From Streptomyces solicavernae (GTDB lineage: Bacteria; Actinomycetota; Actinomycetes; Streptomycetales; Streptomycetaceae), in assembly GCF_029968095.1 (NCBI RefSeq), contig NZ_JASCIR010000015.1, forward strand, positions 62,001 through 126,000: a stretch of DNA of 64,000 bases, given 5' to 3'. The notes beneath the pieces are model-generated. The model was not told the DNA's origin. It made no database searches and saw nothing but the letters and a program-made list of their open reading frames with translations. The translations under genes were made by a program, and so were the position numbers. Numbering within the stretch: position 1 is the first letter of the stretch; each line of letters opens with the position of its first letter. Shown piece by piece: positions 24,953-32,170 of this stretch.

Positions 24953-25450
24953 GTGCTCGACATCGGCTACGCCCTCTCCAACCGCTTCCCCGACCCGCCC
25001 CAGACCGACTACCGGCGGGCGGACGTGCGGGCGCTGCGGCACGACCTGTTCTGCGGGGACGTGTACCTCGCCGACACCAAGGCCGACCGCGAGCTGTCCA
25101 CCGCCTGGGGATGGGTGCCGGTGCTCGACTTCGCGTGGGCGCTGTGCGACATCGTCGAGCTGCTGGACCGGGACCCGCTGGGCAGCCGCGCCTCCCGGCC
25201 GCAGTACGCCGACCTCGACTTCACCGAGTCCAGCGACCGGATGCTGTTCGAGCGGCGGTTCGGGTGGGTGGACGTCGAGGGGGAGTGGATGCCGGGCGGC
25301 GAGCCTCCGCTGACCTTCGCCCACGCCGAGCTGCGGCGGGAGGCGCGGGACTTTCTGCATGACCTGATCGCGGATCTGGTCGACCTGCACGAGGAGCTTG
25401 GGGAGAACCCGGCGATCTGGGACTTGCAGGCCCGCTTCCCGCGCGTCTGA
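24953..25450 (+). CDS. Conserved hypothetical protein
   Basis: 165 residues, no family recognised. The protein is acidic and soluble, rich in Trp and Asp, with segments such as GWGWVPVLDFAWALCDIVEL-like helices and FGWVDVEGEWMPGGEPPL. No signal or membrane segment. The GTG at 24953 lacks a ribosome-binding site; caccat seven bases upstream could serve as the -10 of a leaderless promoter. It converges on the pentapeptide-repeat gene. Confidence 0.75.
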   Translation: MLDIGYALSNRFPDPPQTDYRRADVRALRHDLFCGDVYLADTKADRELSTAWGWVPVLDFAWALCDIVELLDRDPLGSRASRPQYADLDFTESSDRMLFERRFGWVDVEGEWMPGGEPPLTFAHAELRREARDFLHDLIADLVDLHEELGENPAIWDLQARFPRV

Positions 25451-25455
25451 GCTCT

Positions 25456-25479
25456 CCCCACCCCGCTCGCGGGGCGGGG
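25456..25479. terminator. Bidirectional terminator
   Basis: ccccaccccg and cggggcgggg form a 10-bp stem with one mismatch around a CTCG loop. It lies between two convergent genes whose stops are 40 bases apart. Confidence 0.65.
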
Positions 25480-25489
25480 CGGGGAACGT

Positions 25490-26170
25490 TCAGTCCTCGA
25501 CCCGCACCCCCAGCGCCGCCGCGAACACCGGTGCCAGATCCAGGAGTTGTGCCGTACCGATCACCGCCCCCGCGAGGGCCTCCGCGCCACGGGCGAGATC
25601 GAGTCGGGCCACGCGGCGCAGGTCCACGTCCTGCAACCGCACCCCCGTGAGATCCGCACCCTCCAGCGTGCACCCCTCGAACGACACCCGCTCCAGGCTC
25701 GCCCCGCCGAAGTCCGGCTCGGACAGCACGACTCCCTCGAAGACCACGTCCCGCAACTTCGCCCGCCGCAGGTTGAGACAGTCGACCTTGCCGCCCCTGA
25801 CCACCACCCGCTGCAGAACCGCCCCGTGCAACTGCGTCCCGCCGAGGCGGGCGTCGACCAGCTCCACGTCCCGCAGCGAGGCCCCCGCGAGATCCGTGCC
25901 GACACCCCGCACCCCGGTGAGCCGCGTGTCGATGAACCGGGCGTTGCGCAGCACCGTCTCGTCGAGCGCGCAGCCCTCCAGGGAGCAGTCCAGGAACCGC
26001 GCCCCGGCGGCCTCGCCGTACGAGAGGTCCGTGCCCTCGAACAGCAGCCCGTCGTAGTCCCCGTCCGGCGTCAACTCGCCTGATCCGTACGGTCTCAGGG
26101 GCGGTAGGCGCAGTTCGGGGCGGCGGGCGGGTTTCACGGAAGGCTGCTCGTTCCGTCGTTCGCTTGGCAT
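25490..26170 (-). CDS. Pentapeptide-repeat protein
   Basis: 226 residues. From about residue 45 onwards it is a right-handed quadrilateral beta helix of A(D/N)Lxx-type pentads (LEGCALDETVLRNARFIDTR, then ASLRDVELVDARLGGTQLHG). Such proteins mimic DNA or act as scaffolds; some protect gyrase, but nothing here fixes the role. The ATG at 26170 (MPSERRN) has AGGATGG upstream; an ATG three codons earlier is possible. It is divergent from the quinone oxidoreductase. Confidence 0.9.
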   Translation of the reverse strand: MPSERRNEQPSVKPARRPELRLPPLRPYGSGELTPDGDYDGLLFEGTDLSYGEAAGARFLDCSLEGCALDETVLRNARFIDTRLTGVRGVGTDLAGASLRDVELVDARLGGTQLHGAVLQRVVVRGGKVDCLNLRRAKLRDVVFEGVVLSEPDFGGASLERVSFEGCTLEGADLTGVRLQDVDLRRVARLDLARGAEALAGAVIGTAQLLDLAPVFAAALGVRVED

Positions 26171-26251
26171 GCCGTCCATCCTGCTCGACGCCACTGACAA
26201 TCCACCGCGCGTCCCCAGGATCCGGGTGTCGCAGCGGCCAGGCCGCAAGGG

Positions 26252-26282
26252 TTGACCTCAAGTCCGCTTGAGGCCGGAGGCT
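26252..26282 (+). promoter_or_regulatory. SoxR-type operator in an elongated-spacer promoter
   Basis: The 18-bp palindrome CCTCAAG-TCCG-CTTGAGG (26256-26273) sits between a -35 TTGACC (26252-26257) and a possible -10 GAGGCT (26277-26282), with a 19-bp spacer. That geometry is characteristic of MerR-family activators. The arms match the SoxR box recalled from S. coelicolor, where a quinone oxidoreductase is a direct SoxR target. Confidence 0.87.
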
Positions 26283-26323
26283 GGAGCCGCCCGCGACGAC
26301 CCGTACCACCCGAGGAGTTCACC

Positions 26324-27328
26324 GTGCGCGCCATCCGTCTTCACGCCTTCGGGCCGGCCGAGAACCTCGTACTCGAAGAAGTGGCGGACCCCGAACCGGG
26401 CCCCGGGCAGCTGCGCATCGCCGTCGAGGCGGCCGGGGTGCATCTGCTGGACACCGCGATCCGCTCCGGCGTGCCGGGCCCGCTGCCCGAGCTGCCGGCG
26501 CTGCCGACCGTGCCGGGCCGGGAGGTCGCGGGCATCGTCGACGCGGTCGGCCCCGGCACCGACCCGGCCTGGCTCGGCCGCCGCGCCGTCACCCACCTCG
26601 GCTTCGCGCCGGGCGGGTACGCCGAGCTGACCGTCGTCGACGCGGACCGGCCGCACGAGATCCCCGCCGGCCTCGACGCGGCCGCGGCCGTCGCCATGAT
26701 CGGCACGGGTCGTACGGTCATGGGGATCGTGCAGTTCACGGACCTGGACGCGGACTCGGTGGTGCTCGTCCCGGCCGCCGCAGGGGGCATCGGCACGCTG
26801 CTCGTGCAGTACGCGAAGAACGCCGGGGCGACGGTCGTCGGCCTCGCGGGCGGGCCGGAGAAGGTGGCCCTGGTCGAGGCGGACGGCGCCGACCTCGCCG
26901 TCGACTACCGGCAGCCGGACTGGCCCGGCAAGGTCCGCGCGCACCTCGGCGGACGCGGGGCCACGGTCGTCTTCGACGGGGTCGGCGGGGCGGCCGGACG
27001 CGCGGCGGTCGAACTCCTCGGCCGGGACGGCACGCACGTCGTGTTCGGCTGGTCCTCGCAGGGCCTGACCGGGGCCGACGAGCACCGGCTCGACGCGACG
27101 GAGCTGGCGCGGCGCGGACTCACGACGGCCGAGGTGCTCGGCCCGCCGATGCTGGCGCGGGCGGGCGGCGAGCGGCCGATCCGCGCCCTGGAACTCCGCG
27201 CCCTCGCGGAGGCCGCGGCGGGACGGCTGCGTCCGCGCGTGCAGCGGTTTCCCTTGGCCGAGGCAGCGTCGGCCCACGCGGCGCTTGAGGGGCGGGGGAC
27301 GGTGGGCAAGGTAGTCCTTGAACCCTAG
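26324..27328 (+). CDS. NADPH:quinone oxidoreductase (zinc-type MDR family)
   Basis: 334-residue cytosolic medium-chain dehydrogenase/reductase. It has an N-terminal GroES-like fold (VRAIRLHAFGPAENLVLEEV), VPGREVAGIVDAVG, and the cofactor loop VLVPAAAGGIGTLLVQYAKN. The zinc ligands of alcohol dehydrogenases are absent, as expected for quinone reductases. The GTG at 26324 has GAGGAG spaced for it. A SoxR-type box 50-70 bases upstream suggests induction by redox-active compounds; in Streptomyces SoxR responds to the cell's own redox-cycling antibiotics. Confidence 0.93.
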   Translation: MRAIRLHAFGPAENLVLEEVADPEPGPGQLRIAVEAAGVHLLDTAIRSGVPGPLPELPALPTVPGREVAGIVDAVGPGTDPAWLGRRAVTHLGFAPGGYAELTVVDADRPHEIPAGLDAAAAVAMIGTGRTVMGIVQFTDLDADSVVLVPAAAGGIGTLLVQYAKNAGATVVGLAGGPEKVALVEADGADLAVDYRQPDWPGKVRAHLGGRGATVVFDGVGGAAGRAAVELLGRDGTHVVFGWSSQGLTGADEHRLDATELARRGLTTAEVLGPPMLARAGGERPIRALELRALAEAAAGRLRPRVQRFPLAEAASAHAALEGRGTVGKVVLEP

Positions 27329-27437
27329 GTTTTCCCCGCCCCGCCCCGGCGCCCCTGTCGGGCGGCGCCGCACTCAACAGGCGCAGCCCTCCCCCGCTGA
27401 GGCGCACCGGTCCGGGACCGGGTTCTTCGGGGACACG

Positions 27438-27641
27438 TCAGATGAGGTGGTCGAACTCACCCGCCTTGACTCCGAGCACGAACGCGCGAAGCTTTTCACT
27501 GGACGTGGCGACAGTTCTGTCGGGTTCGTCACTTTCCCGTATGAGAATGCCGCGGTCCGCGACGGCGAGTTCAATGCACTGCCCACCCTCTCCGCCTTCG
27601 GAGTAAGAGGACTTCTGCCAGTTTATCGATTCAGCCGTCAT
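27438..27641 (-). CDS. DUF397 small acidic protein
   Basis: 67 residues (70 if the GTG at 27650 is used). The DUF397 core INWQKSSYSEGGEGGQCIEL is followed by VADRGILIRESDEP and a closing LRAFVLGVKAGEFD. These proteins pair with XRE/DUF5753 regulators (the WhiJ system of S. coelicolor) and are thought to modulate them. The upstream regulator ends at 27647, so GTG 27650 would overlap its stop. GAAGGAG lies 11 bases before the ATG at 27641. Confidence 0.92.
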   Translation of the reverse strand: MTAESINWQKSSYSEGGEGGQCIELAVADRGILIRESDEPDRTVATSSEKLRAFVLGVKAGEFDHLI

Positions 27642-27646
27642 GGCTC

Positions 27647-28498
27647 TCACAGCTCCTTCGCGATGGATCGAATCACTTTTCTCGACTCGGTCGGATTCAA
27701 CGTCGCACTCCGAGTGGCGTCGAGCACGGCCCGATACTTTCCGAGCTGGGCACCCGCGTCCAGGAATACGCCGTCAAAGGCGTTGTCCACCTGGACCGTA
27801 TCCAACTGCGAAACGACGGCTCCCGCATACGTAAGCGGCTGGAGTGCGGACGTCATCCCTGCCGCGGCAAACGGGATGACGCGAAGCGTAATTGCGGGAT
27901 GGGTAGCGACTTCCGTGAGGAACCCCAACTGCCTGCGCATCACATCGCGAGTGCCATAGCAAATGCGCAATGCCGCCTCGTGCAGCAAGACCTCGAAATC
28001 GGGCGGGTCCGGCCTCTCGAAGATTTCGCGCCGTTTCATGCGGTGGGCCACAGCCGCGTCGATTTCCGCAGCCGGACGCTTGGTGACGGCACCGGCAAAA
28101 ATCGCCTGCGCGTATTCCTCGGTCTGCAGGAGTCCGGGCACGATGAGGGGCTGGATCGAGCGCAAATAGACGGCATGGTGCTCCAGTTCCGCCAAATCGA
28201 GCGAGCGCGCCGGCAGTATGTTCCGGAATTCGACCCACCAGCCTTTCGAGCGGTCGTCCGCCATGGCAGCCAGAGCGTTCACGTAGGCGTCATCACTCGC
28301 GGAGTAATGCGCGGCCAGATGCCGGACCCGCTCCCCGCTCACGCCGTACCGGCCGGATTCGATGTGGCTGACCTGCGGACGCTCCCACCCCAAGGACGCG
28401 GCAGCTTCGGCACTCGACATACCGGAGGCTTCGCGGAGCTTGCGCAACTCGGCGCCCAGCCGCGCCTGTCGGGCCGTCGGCTGGCCTCTTGGCGGCAT
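27647..28498 (-). CDS. XRE-family regulator with DUF5753 domain (WhiJ type)
   Basis: 283 residues. The N-terminal helix-turn-helix is LGAELRKLREASGMSSAEAA with WERPQVSHIESGRYGVS; the DUF5753 domain follows (YLRSIQPLIVPGLLQTEEYA, RQLGFLTEVATHP, VVSQLDTVQVDNAFDG). It is a cytosolic DNA-binding protein. It forms an operon with the DUF397 gene and is divergent from three small genes, the usual WhiJ/AbaA-like locus layout. The ATG at 28498 has GGAAGGG upstream. It likely binds the tandem repeats at 28597-28628. Confidence 0.93.
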   Translation of the reverse strand: MPPRGQPTARQARLGAELRKLREASGMSSAEAAASLGWERPQVSHIESGRYGVSGERVRHLAAHYSASDDAYVNALAAMADDRSKGWWVEFRNILPARSLDLAELEHHAVYLRSIQPLIVPGLLQTEEYAQAIFAGAVTKRPAAEIDAAVAHRMKRREIFERPDPPDFEVLLHEAALRICYGTRDVMRRQLGFLTEVATHPAITLRVIPFAAAGMTSALQPLTYAGAVVSQLDTVQVDNAFDGVFLDAGAQLGKYRAVLDATRSATLNPTESRKVIRSIAKEL

Positions 28499-28596
28499 CC
28501 CGGTCCCTTCCTGTTGTTGTGACGGCTTGCCGTCCCAACTGTGCCCCTTCGCGACCGGCCCGGGCAATCACGTACGTCCCGCCACCAAGCGCATAC

Positions 28597-28628
28597 GTCC
28601 CACTGTTGCGCCGTCCCACTGTTGTGCC
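28597..28628. promoter_or_regulatory. Tandem 16-bp direct repeat, probable operator of the WhiJ-type locus
   Basis: gtcccactgttgcgcc and gtcccactgttgtgcc abut exactly (one difference) in the divergent region between the XRE gene and the small-gene operon. A partial third copy (gtcccaactgtgcc) lies near 28536. A repeated operator for the adjacent XRE regulator is an inference from position. Confidence 0.7.
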
Positions 28629-28806
28629 CTACGTTCGATCGAGCAGCACGCGGGGCCGCCGGTAAGCGACCAAGTGCACTCGTACGCCTGCCCGTTGAGC
28701 TCACGGACAGGACCACGGGCCAAGCCAGGCACGGCAACCGCGCAAGCGAGAGGAGCAACACCGCAAGCACGAGCATCACCTGACGCTACGGAAGGGGCAC
28801 CAAACG

Positions 28807-29022
28807 ATGACCAGCACACACCCCAACGGAGAATTCCGGCTCACCCAGGGCGACACCGTGCACGACACCCGCAGCAACCGGTTCGGGATCGTCACCCACG
28901 ACCCCGAACCCGGCGCGTGGGTCTGCCTCGGGCACCCGGACGACCCCGCCGACGTCTACCGGCGCTGGCACGCCCTCTACGGCGACATCCAGCCGACCGA
29001 CTCCCATGAGGAGCCCGCGTGA
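28807..29022 (+). CDS. Small hypothetical protein of the WhiJ-type locus, gene 1
   Basis: 71 residues: FRLTQGDTVHDTRSNRFGIV followed by WVCLGHPDDPADVYRRWHAL. It reads as a small SH3-like or KOW-like beta domain. The same type of small protein is common beside XRE/DUF397 pairs in Streptomyces, with no known function. The ATG follows GGAAGGGGC. It overlaps the next gene by four bases (GTGA). Confidence 0.75.
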   Translation: MTSTHPNGEFRLTQGDTVHDTRSNRFGIVTHDPEPGAWVCLGHPDDPADVYRRWHALYGDIQPTDSHEEPA

Positions 29023-29216
29023 ACCACGACCACATCCACGTCACCCGCACCGGCCACGGACCGCGGGCCGCCGTACGCCTCCACGTCGACGACGACGGCC
29101 GGACGGCACCTCACGAAATCGACGCCCACCAGGCACGCCACCTGACCTTCCGGCTCGCTCAGGCGACCGGGCTCACCGCGTACGGGCCCGCCGCACTCGC
29201 CGAGGCCGCCGGATGA
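29019..29216 (+). CDS. Small hypothetical protein of the WhiJ-type locus, gene 2
   Basis: 65 residues, His/Arg/Asp-rich (MNHDHIHVTRTGHGP, then EIDAHQARHLTFRLAQATGL). It has no known domain. The GTG start overlaps the stop of gene 1 and its own stop overlaps the ATG of gene 3, so the three small genes are translationally coupled. Confidence 0.7.
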   Translation: MNHDHIHVTRTGHGPRAAVRLHVDDDGRTAPHEIDAHQARHLTFRLAQATGLTAYGPAALAEAAG

Positions 29217-29485
29217 GCGCCGTTCTCCTCATCGGACTCCTCCTCTGCGCGAGCCTCGGATGCGCCGGCCTCGCCGTCCCCGCTCCCGCCGGGCTCGCCA
29301 CGTCGGCGTGGCGGCACCGGTGGCGCCGTCACAGGGCCGGCCGGGCACACGGGCGGCCCCGTCCCTGTCCCCGGTCCCAGGGACGCCACCGTAAGGAGGA
29401 CCGGACACTCAAAGCCGTCTGGGCCGCCGGGCACGTGATCGTGGCCGCCCTACTCGTACGGCTCATGACCGGCGAGGCCCGCTGA
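29213..29485 (+). CDS. Small basic membrane protein of the WhiJ-type locus, gene 3
   Basis: 90 residues with an N-terminal hydrophobic helix (MSAVLLIGLLLCASLGCAGL), an Arg-rich centre and a second hydrophobic segment (AGHVIVAALLVRLM). It overlaps gene 2 by ATGA. The 3' end overlaps the convergent membrane-protein gene by 23 bases. Unknown function. Confidence 0.55.
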   Translation: MSAVLLIGLLLCASLGCAGLAVPAPAGLATSAWRHRWRRHRAGRAHGRPRPCPRSQGRHRKEDRTLKAVWAAGHVIVAALLVRLMTGEAR

Positions 29486-30050
29486 ACCCGCTGTCGCCAC
29501 AGCTGACGAACAGCGCGAGAGCGAACAAGCACAGGGTCGCCAGCCAAGCGGTGACGCTCCCGGCGGAGTACAGCGGCAGCGCCCACCAGGTGTGCGTGGT
29601 GGATCCGCCGGGCTGGTAGGCGCGACCGGCGACCAGAGAGGCGACGAGGAGGGCCATTCCGGTGGCGGCTGCCGTCGCCTCGTTGGCCACGCGGCGCACC
29701 AGGAGGGCGAGTGAGACAAGGAGGACCAGGTTCCGCGCGATGTCCATCCCGATCAGCGCTCCGCTGCCGAGTGCGAACGCCGAGGTGATCGCGATGGCCG
29801 CTCGGTCCAGGCGGCGGACGGGCACCACGGCTGTGCGTTCCGGTTCCGGGAGCCGGCGGTCCATGCAGTACATGACGGCGATGACAGCGAGGATGGGCGC
29901 AAAGTAGTCGAGGCGGGCACCCGTCATGCCACCGACCAGGCTCGGTACGGGAACCTCGCTCGCCCCCACGGCAAGGCAGACGAACACGATCAGGGCCAGG
30001 GTGGGCGCGACCACCCACCATCGGCGTACCGTCATCGCGTAGGCGATCAC
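29463..30050 (-). CDS. ABC system 1: small integral membrane subunit
   Basis: 195 residues with about six hydrophobic helices and no extracytoplasmic domain. It overlaps the preceding permease by GTGA at 30047-30050. It is the paralogue of the membrane protein at 35774-36442, which has the same hydropathy layout and the shared phrase CxxRRxPxxERxAV (CMDRRLPEPERTAV here). It is the last gene of an ATPase - permease - membrane-protein operon. The substrate is unknown. Confidence 0.78.
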   Translation of the reverse strand: MIAYAMTVRRWWVVAPTLALIVFVCLAVGASEVPVPSLVGGMTGARLDYFAPILAVIAVMYCMDRRLPEPERTAVVPVRRLDRAAIAITSAFALGSGALIGMDIARNLVLLVSLALLVRRVANEATAAATGMALLVASLVAGRAYQPGGSTTHTWWALPLYSAGSVTAWLATLCLFALALFVSCGDSGFSGPRRS

Positions 30051-31303
30051 GGGGCCACCTCGACGCAGTGCTCCTGGCTCGCGGCCTTCCGCTCGAACCA
30101 CTCTGCCTGTTCTTCGGCGGGCAGTCGGCGGATCTGCTGCAGCGCCGACCAGTCGGCCGGCGAGACCGCTTGCTGCACGGACCGGGCATCCGCTCCGATG
30201 ACGAGCGTGGCCCACGCCGCTGCCACGGAACCGGGCTGCCGGCAGTCACGTACACCGGCGTTGGCCGCCGTACCCGCTACAGCCGCTTCGGCGAGGTCGG
30301 TCTTGTACTGATCCTGGCCGGACGGGCCGTCGAGAGCGGGGAGCGACCACTGCAGAGGCCAGGTTCCCGCCCTGGGCGGTGTCTCGGGAGAGCTGATCCG
30401 CAGCTCCTGAGGCGCGGGGACACCTGCCGCCTTCAGGCGGTTGAGTGGTTCCCCCGCCTCCTTCCGCAACTGCTCGGCGTACGGCTGGTACTCCGGTGGC
30501 ACGCACACCCTGGGGTCCTGCCCTGTGCAGGACATCGCGACGACGCGGGGGTGAGTGGGGACCCGGTACCCCCAGTCGGTTACGGCGAGACAGCCGGCCG
30601 TGAGAGTCGCCGCGGCGACGGCGGCGGCGAGCGTGGACTTGAGGCCGCGGCGGTTCGCGCCGGTCATCAGCCAGGCTGCGGCGGCGAGACCGGCGACGAC
30701 TCCCCAGGGGACGAGGTAGACAGCGGCGTCGCGGATGTCGGTGACGCTGGAGCCGCCGTCGATGAAGCCGCCGAGGTGCCGCAGGGAGGGGTTGGACATG
30801 GCGTGGGGCATGGCGAGCCAGCCCCAGCAGCCGATCGCCACCACCGGAGCCGCGACACTGCGGGGAACGGCTCCGCCGACGAACCAGCCGATGACCGCCC
30901 ATCCCAGGGGCAGGACGACGAGGTGGGCCACAGCGAACCATCCGGCGCCGCCGGGCCAGACACCGGTCGCATGGCGAGCGAGCACGAGCGCGGCGACCGC
31001 GAGCACGAGGTAGAGGAGCAGCGCGGGAGCGGCGGCTCGCAGGAACCGCACGAGAGGGGAGCGCGTGCTGGTGCTCCGTACCGGACCTATGAGCCGGTAG
31101 CGGCCTGCTTCCCACGCCGTTGCCGCGGCGGCTGCCGGAGCGATGACAGCCATGGCGAAAGCGGCCGTCTCGCCGGACTCCACGCCGTAGTGGGAGGGGA
31201 CGGAGTAGGTGATGTCCCCGAGGTACAGGCTGATGTAGAACACGGCGGGCAGGACGATCCAGGGCGCCGCCGAAGAGCGCAGGTTGGCCCAGGTGAGGTT
31301 CAT
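30047..31303 (-). CDS. ABC system 1: large membrane subunit with extracytoplasmic domain
   Basis: 418 residues. About six to seven membrane helices fill the first 255 residues. A soluble C-terminal domain with paired cysteines follows (MSCTGQDPRVCVPPEYQ, later VRDCRQPG). It is paralogous to the protein at 36449-37741 (CAGQAPEVCLPE at the same place). It looks like an ABC-2-type permease subunit. Its ATG overlaps the stop of the damaged ATPase, and its stop overlaps the next gene. Confidence 0.8.
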   Translation of the reverse strand: MNLTWANLRSSAAPWIVLPAVFYISLYLGDITYSVPSHYGVESGETAAFAMAVIAPAAAAATAWEAGRYRLIGPVRSTSTRSPLVRFLRAAAPALLLYLVLAVAALVLARHATGVWPGGAGWFAVAHLVVLPLGWAVIGWFVGGAVPRSVAAPVVAIGCWGWLAMPHAMSNPSLRHLGGFIDGGSSVTDIRDAAVYLVPWGVVAGLAAAAWLMTGANRRGLKSTLAAAVAAATLTAGCLAVTDWGYRVPTHPRVVAMSCTGQDPRVCVPPEYQPYAEQLRKEAGEPLNRLKAAGVPAPQELRISSPETPPRAGTWPLQWSLPALDGPSGQDQYKTDLAEAAVAGTAANAGVRDCRQPGSVAAAWATLVIGADARSVQQAVSPADWSALQQIRRLPAEEQAEWFERKAASQEHCVEVAP

Positions 31304-31985
31304 TCGGCCGCTCCCAAGAGCACCGAGTAGGCGCTTTCGAGCCGGCGGCCCGGGGCGCAGTCCGGTGCGGCATGGCCGGCGAACTCTTCGACGGTCCCCT
31401 GGAATCGGGAACGGCCCGAAGCCAGAACGATCACGCTGTCGAAGGTCTGGTCCAGGTCTCCGATGTCGTGTGTGGAGACGATGGCGTGGACCGTGCCGCG
31501 CAGGGAGGCCAGCAGATCGAGGAATCGGCGGCGCTGGTGGGGGTCGAGGCCGACGGTGGGTTCGTCGAGGAGAAGAACCTCGGCCTCATGGACGAGGGCC
31601 TGAGCGATGGCGATGCGCTGCCGCTGCCCACCGGAGAGGGTCTTGATCTTGCTGTTGAGCTTGTCGGTCAGGCCGACGCGCTCGATGGCGTCCGGCGCGG
31701 CCTTCCCGGCGTCACGTTCCCGCATGCCCTTGAGCCAGCCCACGTACGCCACATGTTCTCTGCAGGTCATCCCGGGGAGGAATCCGGGATTCTGCGGCAG
31801 CCAGGACGCCTTGTGCCGGTACCGCTGCGCATGCCGGTGCCGGCTCAGGTCGAGGTCCCCGTAGAGCACCCGGCCTTCCTGAGGTGTGGAGGCACTGGCG
31901 CCCAGCGTCAGCAGGGTGCTCTTCCCCGGACAGGGCGTGACCTGGCGGTGTAGCGGAAGGTGCAGTCCTGGTAATGCAGGGGCAT
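31300..31985 (-). pseudogene. ABC system 1: ATPase gene broken by an internal deletion
   Basis: From an ATG at 31985 with AGGA six bases upstream, the frame starts correctly (MPLHYQDCTFRYTARSRPV), as in the intact paralogue at 35022. It then shifts: the rest (PGKSTLLTLGAS, signature LSGGQRQRIAIA, Walker B VLLLDEPTVGLD, His switch STHDIGD) is in another frame. Only 59 bases separate the ATG from the GKS codons, against 123 in the paralogue. So about 64 bp is missing, including the first half of the P-loop (GPNGAG). A longer frame from 32040 bridges the region but has no family N-terminus and no P-loop. Confidence 0.8.
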
Positions 31986-32170
31986 GGGGGGTCCTTGTCG
32001 GTGCGGACGACGGAGGAGCGTATTCACGAAACCGTTTCAAGATCCACAGAGATCAGACCTTCGGTCACTGAATGGCCGGAACACGACCCCAGCCCGCCCG
32101 GTCCCGCCGCACGGCGCGCACACCGCACTCGACAAGCGCAACCCACCCCCACCGTGCTGTCCTGGAAAGC

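Noticed and set aside
29340..30255. Alternative long frames over the WhiJ-locus small genes and ABC system 1
   Set aside because: They overlap better-supported genes with start-stop coupling and have no membrane or domain pattern.
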